Source: Cercis canadensis
Lineage: Eukaryota > Streptophyta > Magnoliopsida > Fabales > Fabaceae
Length of the DNA: 64,000 nucleotides
NCBI GenBank assembly: GCA_003255065.1
Contig: QAOA01008029.1
Span: forward strand, 210,068 to 274,067
Direction of reading: 5' to 3'
In this document: positions 22,215 to 35,519 of the stretch, piece after piece
Position numbering within the stretch: position 1 is the first letter of the stretch
How the letters are laid out: each line of letters starts with the position of its first letter
Translations under genes and position numbers: made by a program
The notes under the pieces: generated by a model
Seen by the model: the letters and a program-made list of their open reading frames with translations, nothing else
What the model was told of the DNA's origin: nothing
The model's database searches: none

Positions 22215-24920
22215 TGTTTTTGACTCAGATATTTTTCATGTAGATCACTGAATCTGGGACGGGACAGTTTCCTGTTGAATCACAATATCTGGACCGAGAC
22301 CCTGTTTTGGTTCTTCTGTGTTTCTGACTCAGATATTTTTCTTCTAGATCACTGAATCTGGGACGGGACTGTTTCCTGGTGAGTCAATATATCTGGTCCG
22401 GGACCCTGTTTCGGTTTATCACTATTTCTGTCTCGGATATTTTTTTTGTGTTTCTCTTTAACTGGGACGGGACAGTTTTCTAGTAAGTCAGTATTTCTTG
22501 TCCGGGACCCTGTTTCGGTTCATCCCTGTTTCTGACTTGGATATTTCTCTTGTGTTTCCCTTGATTTGGGACGGGAAAATTTTCTGGTATGTCACTATAT
22601 CTTGTCTGGGATCCTGTTTCGGTTCATCACTGTTCTTGACTTAAATATTTTTCCTGTAAATCCATGAATCTGGGACGGGACAGTTTCCTGGTGAGTTACT
22701 ATATCTGGACCGGGACCCTGTTTCGGTTCATCCGTGTTTCCGACTCAAATATTTTTCTTGTAGATCATTGAATCTGGGACAGCACAGTTTCCTGGTGAGT
22801 CACCATATCTGGTCCGGGTCCCTATGTCGGTTTATCCCTATTTCTGACTAGGATATTTTTCTTGTGTTTCTCTTTGACAGGGACGGGACAATTTTCTGGT
22901 AAGTAACCATTTCTGGTCCGGGACCCTGTTTCAGTTCATCTCTGTTCCTGACTCAGAGATTTTTCTTGTAAATCACTGAATCTGGGACGGGACAGTTTCC
23001 TGGTGAGTCACTATATCTGGACCGGGACCCTGTTTCGGTTCATTTGTGTTTCTGACTCAGATATTTTTTTTTTAGATCACTGAATCTGGGACGGGACTGT
23101 TTCCTGGTGAGTCACAATATCTGGTCCGGGACCCTGTTTTGGTTTATCCATATTTCTGACTTAGATATTTTTCTTGTGTTTCTCTTTAACTGGGATGGGG
23201 CAGTTTTCTGGTAAGTCACCATATCTGGTCCGGGACCCTGTTTCGGTTCATCCCTATTTCTGACTCAGATATTTTTCTTGCAGATCACTGAATCTGGGAC
23301 GGGATAGTTACCTGGAGGGTCACTATATCTGGACCGGGACCCTGTTTCGGTTCATCCCTATTTCTGACTCATATATTTTTCTTGTAGATCACTGAATCTG
23401 GGATGGACCAGTTTCCTCGTGAGTCACTATATCTGTTCCGGGACCCTGTTTTTGGTTTATCCCTATTTCTGACTCGGATATTTTTCTTGTGTTTCCCTTT
23501 AACTGGGATGGGACAGTTTTCTAGTAAGTTTCTATATCTGGTCCGGGACCCTGTTTCGGTTCGTCCATGTTTTTGACTCAGATATTTTTCATGTAGATCA
23601 CTGAATCTGGGACGGGACAGTTTCCTGGTGAATCACAATATCTGGACCGAGACCCTGTTTCGGTTCTTCTGTGGTTCTGACTCAAATATTTTTCTTCTAG
23701 ATCACTGAATCTGGGACGGGACTGTTTCCTGGTGAGTCAATATATCTGGTCCGGGACCCTGTTTCGGTTTATCACTATTTCTGTCTCGGATATTTTTTTT
23801 GTGTTTCTCTTTAACTGGGACGGGACAGTTTTCTAGTAAGTCACTATTTCTTGTCCGGGACCCTGTTTCGGTTCATCCCTGTTTCTGACTTGGATATTTC
23901 TCTTGTGTTTCCCTTGAGTTGGGTCGGGAAAATTTTCTGGTATGTCACTATATCTTGTCTGGGATCCTGTTTCGGTTCATCAATGTTCTTGACTCAAATA
24001 TTTTTCTTGTAAATCCATGAATCTGGGACGGGACAGTTTCCTGGTGAGTCACTATATCTGGACCGGGACCCTGTTTCGGTTCATCCGTGTTTCCGACTCA
24101 AATATTTTTCTTGTAGATCATTGAATCTGGGACAGCACAGTTTCCTGGTGAGTCACCATATCTGGTCCGGGTCCCTATGTCGGTTTATCCCTATTTCTGA
24201 CTAGGATATTTTTCTTGTGTTTCTCTTTAATAGGGACGGGACAATTTTCTGGTAAGTCACCATATCTGGTCCGGGACCCTGTTTCAGTTCATCTCTGTTC
24301 CTGACTCAGATATTTTTCTTGTAAATCACTGAATCTGGGACGGGACAGTTTCCTGGTGAGTCACTATATCTGGACCGGGACCCTGTTTCGGTTCATTTGT
24401 GTTTCTGACTCAGATATTTTTCTTTTAGATCACTGAATCTGGGACGGGACTGTTTCCTGGTGAGTCACAATATCTGGTCCGGGACCCTGTTTTGGTTTAT
24501 CCATATTTCTGACTTGGATATTTTTCTTGTGTTTCTCTTTAACTGGGATGGGGCAGTTTTCTGGTAAGTCACCATATCTGGTCCGGGACCCTGTTTCGGT
24601 TCATCCCTGTTTCTGACTCAGATATTTTTCTTGTAGATCACTGAATCTGGGACGGGATAGTTACCTGGAGGGTCACTATATTTGGACCGGGACCCTGTTT
24701 CGGTTCATCCCTGTTTCTGACTCATATATTTTTCTTGTAGATCACTGAATCTGGGATGGACCAGTTTCCTCGTGAGTCACTATATCTGGTCCGGGACCCT
24801 GTTTTTGGTTTATCCCTATTTCTGACTCGGATATTTTTCTTGTGTTTCCCTTTAACTGGGATGGGACAGTTTTCTAGTAAGTTTCTATATCTGGTCCGGG
24901 ACCCTGTTTCGGTTCATCCA
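22215..24920 (+). repeat. 13-mer higher-order repeat, 1353-bp unit, two tandem copies
   Basis: Two adjacent units of 13 monomers, roughly 22215-23567 and 23568-24920, are related at a constant offset of 1353 bp. Checked landmarks are TCTCGGATAT (22431/23784), TGGGATGGGG (23191/24544) and GGATGGACCA (23401/24754). Other shared rarities are TATCACTATTTCTGTCTCGG, TTACCTGGAGGGTCAC and TCCCTATGTCGG. Divergence is a few percent by eye. Confidence 0.88.
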
Positions 24921-25190
24921 TGTTTCTGACTTGAATATTTCCCTTGTGTTTCCCTTGATCTGGGACGGGAAATTTTTCTGGTAAGTCACTATATCTGGTC
25001 TGGGATCCTGTTTCGGTTCATCCCTGTTCCTGACTCAGATATTTTTGTTGTAAATCACTGAATCTGGGATGGGACAGTTTCCTGGTGAGTCACTATATCT
25101 GGACCGGGACCCTGTTTCGGTTCATTCGTGTTTCTGACACAGATATTTTTCTTTTAAGTCATTGAATCTGGGACCGGACTGTTTCCTGGT
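24640..25190 (+). repeat. Block duplicated at about 26.6-27.15 kb (19-monomer offset)
   Basis: GATAGTTACCTGGAGGGTCA, GGACCAGTTTCCTCGTGAG, CATCCATGTTTCTGACTTGA and GACACAGATATTTTTC recur in the same order about 1976 bp downstream (24754 to 26730), close to 19 x 104. The downstream copy lacks about 12 bp near 26918, where TATTTCCC runs straight into TTGATCTGGG. Confidence 0.8.
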
Positions 25191-26619
25191 GAGTCACAAT
25201 ATCTGGTCCGGGACCCTGTTTTGGTTTATCCATATTTCTGACTCGGATATTTTTCTTGTGTTTCTCTTTAACTGGGACGGGACAGTTTTCTGGTAAGTCA
25301 CCATATCTGGTCCGGGACCCTGTTTCGGTTCATCCCTGTTTCTGACTTGGATATTTTTCTTGTGTTTCACTTGATCTAGGACGGGAAAGTTTTCTGGTAG
25401 GCCACTATATTTGGTCTGGGATCCTGTTTCGGTTCATCTAAGTTCCTGACCCAAATATTTTTCTTGTAAATCACTGAATCTAAGACGGGACAATTTCCTG
25501 GTGAGTCACTATATTTGGACCGGGACCTTGTTCCAGTTCATCCATCTTTCTGATTCAGATATTTTTCTTGTAGATCATTGAATCTGGGACGGGACTCTTT
25601 CCTGTTGAGTCACTATATCTGGTCCGGTTCCCTGTTTCAGTTTATCCCTATTTCTGACTAGGATATTTTTGTTGTGTTTCTCTTTAACTGGGACGCGACA
25701 GTTTTCTGGTAAGTCACCATATCTGGTCCGGGACCCTGTTTCCGTTCATCCCTGTTTCTGACTCAAATATTTTTCTTGTAAATCACTGAATCTGGGACGG
25801 GACAGTTTCCTGGTAAGTCACTAAGTCTGGACCGGGACATTGTTTCGGTTCATCCGTGTTTCTGACTCAGATATTTTTCTTGTAGATCATTGAATCTGGG
25901 ACGGGACAGTTTCATGGTGAGTCACTATATCTGGTCCGAGACCCTGTTTCGGTTTATCCCTATTTCTGACTCGGATATTTTTCTTGTGTTTCCCTTTATC
26001 TGGGATGGGACAGTTTTCTAGTAAGTCACTGTATCTGGTCCGGGACCCTGTTTCGGTTCGTCCCTATTTCTGACTTGGATATTTCTCTTGTGTTTCCCTT
26101 GATCTGGGATGGGACAGTTTTTTGGTGAGTCACTAAATCTGGACCGGGACCCTGTTTCGATTCATCCCTGTTTCTGACTCAGATATTTTTCTTGTAGATA
26201 ACTGAAACTGGGACGAGACAGTTTTCTTTTAAATCACTATATCTGGTTAAGGAACTTGTTTTGATTCATCCCTGTATCTCACTAGGATATTTTTCTTGTG
26301 TTTCCCTGTATCTGGGACGAGACAGTTTCCTGGTGAGTCACAATATCTGGTCTGGGACCCTGTTTTGGTTCATTCCTGTTTCTAACTAATATATTTTTCT
26401 TCTAGAACATTGAATCTAGGATGGGATAGTTTCCTGGAGAGTCACTATATCTGGACCGGGACCCTGTTTCGGTTCATCCCTGTTTGTGACTCATATATTT
26501 TACTTGTAAATAACTGAATTTAGGACGGGACAGTTTCCTGATGTGTCACTATATCTGGTCCGGGACCATGTTTCGGTTCCTCCTTGTTTCTGACTCAGAT
26601 ATTTTTCTTGTAGATCACT

Positions 26620-27150
26620 GAATCTGGGACGGGATAGTTACCTGGAGGGTCACTATATCTGGACCGGGACCCTGTTTCGGTTCATCCCTGTTTCTGACTC
26701 ATATATTTTCTTCTAGATCACTGAATCTGGAATGGACCATTTTCCTCGTGAGTCACTATATCTGGTCCGGGACCCTGTTTTGCTTTATCCCTCTTTCTGA
26801 CTCGGATATTTTTCTTGTGTTTCCCTTTAACTGGGATGGGACAGTTTTCTAGTAAGTCACTATATCTGGTCCGGGACCCTGTTTCGGTTCATCCATGTTT
26901 CTGACTTGAATATTTCCCTTGATCTGGGACGGGAAAATTTTCTGGTAAGTCACTATACCTGGTCTGGGATCCTGTTTCGGTTCATCCCTGTTCTTGACTC
27001 AGATATTGTTGTTGTAAATCACTGAATCTGGGATGGGACAGTTTCCTGGTGAGTCACTATATTTGGAACGGGACCCTGTTTCGGTTCATTCGTGTTTCTG
27101 ACACAGATATTTTTCTTTTAAGTCACTGAATCTGGGACAGGACTGTTTCC
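26620..27150 (+). repeat. Downstream copy of the 24.64-25.19 kb block
   Basis: Partner of 24640-25190. It carries the 12-bp deletion near 26918 that removes the usual TGTGTTTCCC between ATTTCCC and TTGATC, so it is derived or separately altered. Confidence 0.78.
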
Positions 27151-29269
27151 TGGTGAGTCACTATATCTGGTCCGAGACTTTGTTTCAGTTTATCCCTATT
27201 TCTGACTTGGATATTTTTCTTGTGTTTCTCTATAACTGGGACGGGGCAGTTTTCTGGTAAGTCACCATATCTGGTCCGGGACCTTGTTTCGGTTCATCCC
27301 TGTTTCTGACTCAGATATTTTTCTTTTAGATCCCTGAATCTGGGACGGGACAGTTTCCTGGTTAGTCACTATATCTGGTCCGAGACCCTGTTTCGGTTTA
27401 TCCCTATTTCTGACTCGGATATTTTTCTTGTGTTTCCTTTTAACTAGGACGGGATAGGTTTCTAGTGAGTCACTATATCTGGTCCGGGACCCTGTTTCGG
27501 TTCCTTCCTGTTTCTAACTTGAATATTTCTCTTGTGTTTCGCTTGATCTCGGACGGGAAAATTTTCTAGTAAGTCACTATATCAGGTCTGGGATCCTGCT
27601 TCGGTTCATCCCTGTTCCTGACTCAGATATTTTTCTTGTAAATCACTGAATCTGGGACGGGACAGTTTCCTGGTGAGTCACTATATCTGGACCGGGACCT
27701 TGTTTCGGTTCATTCGTCTTTCTGACTCAGATATTTTTCTTTTAAATCACTGAATCTGGGACGGGACTGTTTCCTGGTGAGTCACTATATCTTGTCCGGG
27801 ACCTTGTTTCGGTTTATCCCTATTTCTGACTCGAATATTTTTCTTGTGTTTCTCTTTAACTGGGATGGGGCAGTTTTCCGGTAAGTCACCATATCTGGTC
27901 CGGGACCCTGTTTCGGTTCATCCCTGTTTCTGACTCAGATATTTTTCATGTAGATCATTGAATCTGGGACGGGACAGTTTGCTGGTGAGTCACAATATCT
28001 GGACCGAGACCCTGTTTCGGTTCTTTCGTGTTTCTAACTCACATATTTTTCATGTAGATCACTGAATCTGGGACGGGACAGTTTCTTGGTGAGTCACTAT
28101 ATCTGGTCCGAGACCCTGTTTCGGTTCATTCGTGTTTCTGACTCACATATTTTTCATGTAGATCACTGAATCTGGGACTGGACAGTTTCCTAGTCAGTCA
28201 CTATATCTGGTCCGGGACCCTGTTTCGGTTCATTCCTGTTTCTGACTTGAATATTTCTCTTGTGTTTCCCTTGATCTCGGACGGAAACATTTTCTGGTAA
28301 GTCACTATATCTGGTCTGGGATTCTGCTTCGGTTCATCTCTGTTCCTGACTCAGATATTTTTCTTGTAAATCACTGAATCTGGGACGGGACAGTTTACTG
28401 GTGAGTCACTATATCTGGACCGGGACCCTGTTTCGGTTCATTCGTGTTTCTGACTCAGATATTTTTCTTTTAAATCACTGTATTTGGGACGGGACTGTTT
28501 CCTGTTGAGTCACTATATCTGGTCCGGGACCTTGTTTCGGTTTATCCCTATTTCTGACTCGGCTATTTTTCTTGTGTTTCTCTTTAACTGGGACAGGGCA
28601 GTTTTCTGGTAAGTCACCATATCTGGTCCGGGACCCTGTTTCGGTTCATCTCTGTTTCTGACTCGGATATTTTTCTTGTGTTTCTCTTTAACTGGGACGG
28701 GGCAGTTTTCTGGAAGTCACCATATCTGGTCCGGGACCCTGTTTCGGTTTATCCCTGTTTCTGACTCAGATATTTTTCATATAGATCATTGAATCTGGGA
28801 CGGGACAGTTTGCTGGTGAGTCACAATATCTGGACCGAGACCCTGTTTCTGTTCTTCCGTGTTTCTAACTCACATATTTTTCATGTAGATCACTCAATCT
28901 GGGACGGGACAGTTTCCTGGTGAGTCACTATATCTGGTCCGAGACTCTGTTTCGGTTCATTCGTGTTTCTGACTCACATATTTTTCATGTAGATCAGTGA
29001 ATCTGGGACGGGACAGTTTCCTGGTGAGTCACTATATCTGGACCGGGACCCTATTTCGGTTCATTCGTGTTTCTGACTCAGATATTTTTCTTTTAGATCA
29101 CTGAATCTGGGACGGAATAGTTCCCTGCTAAGTAACTATATCTGGTCTGTGACCCTGTTTCGATTTATCCCTATTTCTGACTCGGATATTTTTCTTGTGT
29201 TTTTCTTTAACTGGGACGGGACAGTTTTCTGGTAAGTCACCATATCTGGTCCGGAACCCTGTTTCAGTT

Positions 29270-32050
29270 CATCCTTATTTCTAACTCAGATAATTTTCAT
29301 TTGGATCACTGAATCTGGGAAGGGATAGTTTCCTGGTGAGTCACAATATCTGGACCGACACCCTCTTTCGGTTCATCCGTGTTTCTGACTCACATATATT
29401 TCATGTAGATCATTAAATCTGGGACGGGACAGTTTCCTGGTGAGTCACTATATCTGGTCTGGGACCCTGTTTCGGTTCATCCCTGTTTCTGACTCATATA
29501 TTTTTCTTGTGTTTCCCTATATCTGGGACCGGGCAATTTTCTGACAAGTCACTATATGTGGTCCGGGACACTATTTCGGTTCATTCCAATTTCTGACTCG
29601 GATATTTTTCTTGTCGATCACTGAATCTGGGACGGGACTGGTTCCTGGAGAGTCACTATATTTGGATTGGGACCCTGTTTCGAATCATCCCTTTTTCTGA
29701 CTCAGATATTTTTCTTATATTTCCCTATGTCTGGGACGACCCAGTTTCCTTCAGAGTCAATATAGCTGGACCGGTACCCTGTTTCGGTTAATCCCTATTT
29801 CTGACTCAAATATTTTTCTTGTAAATCACTAAATTAGGGACGGGACAGTTTCCTGGTGAGTCACTACATCTGGGACGGGACCCTGTTTCTGTCCATCCCT
29901 ATTTCTAACTCAGATTTTTTTCTTGTAGATCATTGAATCTGGGACGGAACAGTTTCCTGGTGAATCACTATATCTAGACCGGGACCCTGATTCGGTTCAT
30001 CCCATTTTCTGACTCAGATATTTTTCTTGTGTTTCCCTTTATCTGGCAACGGACAATTTTTTGGCAAGTCACTATATGTGGTCCGGGACCTTGTTTCGGT
30101 TCATTCCTTTTTCTAACTCGGATATTTTTCTTGAAGAGAACTGAATCTGGGACGGGATAGTTCCCTGCTGAATAACTATATCTGAAACGGGACACTGTTT
30201 CGGTTCATCCCTGTTTCTGACTCAGTTTTTTTCCTTGTAGATCACTGAATCTGGGACGGGACAGTTTCCTGGAGAGTCACTATATCTGGACCGGGACCCT
30301 GTTTTGGTTCATCCCTGTTTCTAAATCGGATATTTTTCTTGTGTTTCCTTTATCTGGGACCGGGCAGTTTTTTGGCAAGTCACTAGATGTGGTCCGGGAC
30401 CCTGTTTCGGTTCATTTCTGTTTCTGATTCGGATATTTTTCTTGTAGATCACTGAATCTGGGACGGGATAGTTCCCTAGTGAGTAACTATATCTGGTCCG
30501 TGACCTTGTTTTGGTTCATCCCTATTTCTCACTCAGATATTTTTCTCGTAGATCAATGAATCTGGGACGAGATAGTTTCCGGGATAGTCACTATATGTGG
30601 ACTAGGACCCTGTTTCGGTTCATACCTATTTTTGATTCAGATATTTTTCTTGTAAATCACTGAATCTGGGACGGGATAGTTTCCTGGTGAGTCATTATAT
30701 CTGGTCTATGAACCTGTTTCGGTTCATCCCTGTTTCTGACTCACATATTTTTCTTGTAGATTACTGAATCTGGGACGAGACAGTTTCCTAGAGAGTCACT
30801 ATATCTGGACCAGGACCCTGTTTCGGTTCATCCCTATTTCTGATTAAGATATTTTACTTGTGAATCACTGAATCTGGGACGGGATAGTTTCCTGGTGAGT
30901 CACTATATCTGGTCCGTGACTGTGTTTCGGTTCATCCCTGTTTCTGACTCACATATTTTTCTTGTAGATCACTGAATATGGGACGGGACAGTTTCCTAGT
31001 AAGTCACTATATCTGGTCCGGGACCTTGTTTCGGTTCATCCCTGTTTTTCATTCGAATATTTTTCTTCTGTTTCCCTGTTTCTGGGAAGAGACAGTTTCC
31101 TGGAAAGTCACTATATCTAGACCGGGACCCTGTGTCGGTTCATCCCTGTTTCAGACTCAGATATTATTCTTGTCGATTACTGAATCTGGGACGGGACTGT
31201 TTCCTGGATAGTCACTATATCTGGATTGGGACCCTGTTTCGGGTCATCCCTTTTACTGACTCAGATATTTTTCTTATGTTTCCCTAGGTCTGGGACGAGC
31301 CAGTTTCCTTCAGAGTCAATATATCTGGACCGGGACACTGTTTAGGTTAATCCCTATTTCTGACTCAGATATTTTTCTAATAAATCACTAAATCAGGGAC
31401 GGCACAGTTTCCTGGTGAGTCACTATATCTGGAACGGGACCCTGTTTCGTTTCATCCCTGTTTCTGACTCAGTTTTTTTTCTTGTAGATCACTGAATCTG
31501 GGACGGGACAGTTTCCTAGAGAGTCACTATATCTGGACCGGGACCCTGTTTCGGTTCATCGCTGTTTCTGAGTCGGATATCTTTCTTGTGTTTCCTTTAT
31601 CTGGGACCGGGCAGTTTTTTGGCAAGTCACTAGATGTGGTCCGGGACCCTGTTTCGGTTCATTCCTATTTTTGACTCGGATATTTTTCTTGTAGATCACT
31701 GAATCTGGGACAGGATAGTTCCCTAGTGAGTTACTATATATGGTTTGTGACCCTGTTTCGGTTCATCCCTGTTTCTCACTCAGATATTTTTCTTGTAGAT
31801 CAATGAATCTCGGACGAGACAGTTTCCTAGAGAGTCACTATATCTGGACCAGGATCCTGTTTCGGTTCATCCCTATTTTCGATTCAGATATTTTTCTTAT
31901 GTTTCTCTATGTCTGGGACGAGCCAGTTTCCTTCAGAGTCAATATATCTGGACCGGGACACTGTTTCGGTTAATCCCTATTTCTGACTCAGATATTTTTC
32001 TTGTAAATCACTAAATCAGGGACGAGACAGTTTCCTGGTGAGTCACTATA
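29270..32050 (+). repeat. Block duplicated at about 44.94-47.72 kb (offset about 15667)
   Basis: Constant-offset matches hold over about 2.8 kb. GGATCACTGA after AATTTTCATTT is at 29303/44971. ATTCGAATAT after CCTGTTTTTC is at 31051/46718. TATGTTTCTCTATGTCTGGG differs by 15667. CTAAATCAGG is at 32011/47678. The block spans the subfamily 1 to 2 boundary, so the boundary itself was copied. Confidence 0.88.
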
Positions 32051-32599
32051 TCTGGAACGGGACCCTGTTTCGGTTCATCCCTGTTTCTGACTCAGTTTTT
32101 TTTCTTGTAGATCACTGAATCTGGGACGGGACAGTTTCCTGGAGAGTCACTATATCTGGACAGGGACCCTGTTTCGGTTCATCCCTGTTTCTGAATCGGA
32201 TATTTTTCTTGTGTTTCCTTTATCTGGGACCGGGCAGTTTTTTGGCAAGTCACTAGATGTGGTCTGGGACCCTGTTTCGGTTCATTCCTGTTTCTGGCTT
32301 TGATATTTTTCTTGTAGATCTCTGAATCTGGGACGGGATAGTTCCCTAGTGAGTAATTATATCTGGTCTGTGACCCTGTTTCGGTTCATCCCTGTTTCTC
32401 ACTCAGATATTTTTCTCGTAGATCAATGAATCTGGGACGAGACAGTTTCCTGGAGAGTCACTATATCTGGACTAGGACCCTCTTTCGGTTCATACCTATT
32501 TTTGATTCAGATATTTTTCTTGTAGATCACTGAATCTGGGACGGGATAGTTTCCTGGTAAGTCATTATATCTTGTCTGTGACCCTGTTTCGGTTCATTC

Positions 32600-33600
32600 C
32601 TGTTTCTGACTCGGATATTTTTCTTGTAGATCACCGAATCTGGGACGGGATAGTTCCCTAGTGAGTTACTATATCTGGTTTGTGACTCTGTTTCGGTTCA
32701 TCCCTGTTTCTGGCTCAGATATTTTTCTTGTAGATCACTGAATCTGGGACGGAACAGTTTCCTGGTGAGTCACTATATCTGGTCCGGGACCTTGTTTCGG
32801 TTCATCCCTATTTTTTACTCGAATATTTTCCTTGTGTTTCCTTGTTTCTGGGAATAGACAGTTTCCTGGAGAGTCACTATATCTGGGCCGGGAACCTGTT
32901 GCGGTTAATCCCTGTTTCTGACTCAGATATTTTTCTTGTAGATCACTGAATCTGGGACGAGACAGTTTCCTGGAGAGTCGCTATATCTGGACCAGGATCC
33001 TGTTTCGGTTCATCCCTATTTTTGCTTCAGATATTTTTCTTGTAGATCACTGAATCTGGGACGGGGTAGTTTCCTGGTGAGTCATTATATCTGGTCCGTG
33101 ACCCTGTTTCGATTCATCCCTTTTTCTAACTCACATATTTTTCTTGTAGATCACTGAATCTGGGACGAGACAGTTTGCTGGAGAGTCACTAGATCTGGAT
33201 CAGGACCCTGTACCGGTTGATCCCTATTTTTGATTCAGATATTTTTCTTGTAGATCACTGAATCTGGGATGAGACAGTTTGCTGGAGAGTCACTATATCT
33301 GGACCAGGACCCTGTTTCGGTTCATCCTTAATTTTGATTCAGATATTTTTCTTGTAGAACACTGGATCTGGGACGGGATAGTTTCCTGGTGAGTCATTAT
33401 ATCTGGTCCGTGACCCTGTTTCGGTTCATCCCAGTTTCTGACTCACATATTTTTCTTGTTGATCACTGAATCTAGGACGAGACAGTTTCCTGAAGAGTCA
33501 CTAGATCTGGACCAGGACCCTATTTCGGTTCATCCCTCTTTCTGGCTCAGATATTTTTCTTGTAGATCACAGAATCTGAAACGGGATAGTTTCCTGGTGA
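32600..33600 (+). repeat. Block with copies at 49.4-50.05 and 51.33-52.4 kb
   Basis: ATCACCGAATCTGGGACG, ATTTTTTACTCGAATATTTT, GGGAATAGACAGTTTCC, GGGCCGGGAACCTGTT and TCACTAGATCTGGATCAGG occur in the same order at all three places (offset about 18810 to 51.33-52.4; that copy is in turn about 1930-1934 from 49.4). Confidence 0.82.
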
Positions 33601-35519
33601 GTCACTATATCTGGTCCGTGACCCTGTTTCGGTCATCCCTGTTTCTGACTCACATATTTTTCTTGTAGATCATTGAATCTGGGACGGGATAGTTTCCTGG
33701 TAAGTCACTATATCTGGTCCGGGACCTTGTTTCGGTTCATCCCTATTTTTGACTCGAATATTTTTCTTGTGTTTCCCTGTTTCTGGGAAGAGACAGTGTC
33801 CTGGACAGTCACTATATCTAGACCGGGACCCTGTGTCGGTTCATCACTGTTTCTGACTCAGATATATTCTTGTCGATCACTGAATCTGGGACGAGACTGT
33901 TTCCTGGAGAGTCTCTATATCTGGATCAGGACCCTGTTTCGGGTCATCGCTTTTTCTGACTCAGATATTTTTCTTATGTTTCCCTATGTCTGGGACGAGC
34001 CAGTTGCCTTCAGAGCCAATATATCTGGACTGGGACACTGTTTCGGTTAATCCCTATTTATGACTCAGATACTTTTCCTGTAAATCACTAAATCAGGGAC
34101 GGGACAGTTTCCTGGTGAGTCACTATATCTGGAACGGGACCCTGTTTTGGTTAATCCTTGTTTCTGACTCAGTTTTTTTTCTTGTAGATCACTAAATCTG
34201 GGACGGGACAGTTTCCTGGAGAGTCGCTATATCTGGACTGGGACCCTGTTTCGGTTCATCCCTGTTTCTGACTCAGATATTTTTCTTTTAGATCACTGAA
34301 TCTGGGACGGAACAGTTTCCTGGTGAATCACTACATCTGGTCCGGGAACTTGTTTCGGTTCATCCCTATTTTTGACTCGAATATTTTTCTTGTGTTTGCT
34401 TGTTTCTGGGAAGAGACAGTTTTCTGGAGAGTCAATATATCTGGGCCGGGACCCTGTTTCGGTTAATCCCTGTTTCTGACTCAGATATTTTTCTTGTATA
34501 TCACTGAATCTGGGACGAGACAGTTTCCTGGAGAGTCACTATATCTGGACCTGGACCCTATTTCGGTTCATGCCTATTTTTGATTCAGATATTTTTCTTG
34601 TAGATCGCTGAATCTGGGACGGGATAGTTCCCTAGTGAGTAACTATATCTGGTCCGGGAGCCTGTTTCGGTTCATTCCTGTTACTGACTCGGATATTTTT
34701 CTTATAGATCACTGAATGTGGGACAGGATAGTTCCCTAGTGAGTAACTATATCTGGTCCGTGACCCTGTTTTGGTTCATTCCTGTTTCTCACTCAGATAT
34801 TTTTCTTGTAGATCAATGAATATAGGACGAGATAGTTTCCTGGAGAGTCGCTATATCTGGACCAGGACCCTGTTTCTGTTCGTCTTTGTTTCTGACTCAG
34901 ATATTTTTCTTGTAGATCACTGAATCTGGGATGGAACAGTTTCGTGGTGAGTCACTATATCTGGTCTAGGACCTTGTTTCGGTTCATCCCTATTTTTGAC
35001 TCGAATATTTTTCTTGTGTTTCCTTATTTCTAGGAAGAGACAGTTTCCTGGAGAGTCACTATATCTGGGCCGGGACCCTGTTTCGGTTAATCCCTGTTTC
35101 TGACTCTGATATTTTTCTTGTACATCATTGAATCTAGGACGAGGCAGTTTCCTGGAGAGTCACTATATCTGGACCAGGACTCTGTTTCGGTTCATGCCTA
35201 TTTTTGATTCAGATATTTTTCTTGTAGATCACTGAATCTGGGACGGGATAGTTTCCTGGTGAGTCATTATATCTGGTCCGTGACCCTGTTTCGGTTCATC
35301 CCTATTTCTTGCTCACATATTTTTCTTGTAGATCACTGAATCTGGAACGAGACAATTTGCTGGAGAGTCACTAGATCTGGATCAGGACCCTGTTTCGGTA
35401 CATTCCTATTTATGACTCAGATATTTTTCTTGTAGATCACTGAATCTGGGACGGGATAGTTTCCTTGTGAGTTACTATATCTAGACCAGGACCCTGTTTC
35501 GGTTCATCCCTATTTCTGA

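Larger units (their letters stand above)
14110..29500 (+). repeat. 104-bp satellite array, subfamily 1, second segment
   Basis: About 148 monomers in forward orientation with no gene or foreign insertion. The segment is organised mainly as short higher-order units in which GTAGATCACTGAATC monomers alternate with GTGTTTCTCTTTAACTGGG monomers (GGTAAGTCACCATATCTGG) and GTGTTTCCCTTGATC monomers (GGGAAAATTTTCTGG). The right limit is approximate: the subfamily 2 hallmarks GGGACCGGGCAATTTTCTG and ACAAGTCACTATATGTGG first appear around 29520-29560. Confidence 0.93.

Noticed and set aside
33673..34050. Longest open frame in the window (125 codons, + strand)
   Set aside because: It consists entirely of satellite monomers read in successive frames and contains the same SHYIWSGTLFRFIP-type motif as dozens of other frames. 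No domain, and its edges are set by chance stop-removing variants.
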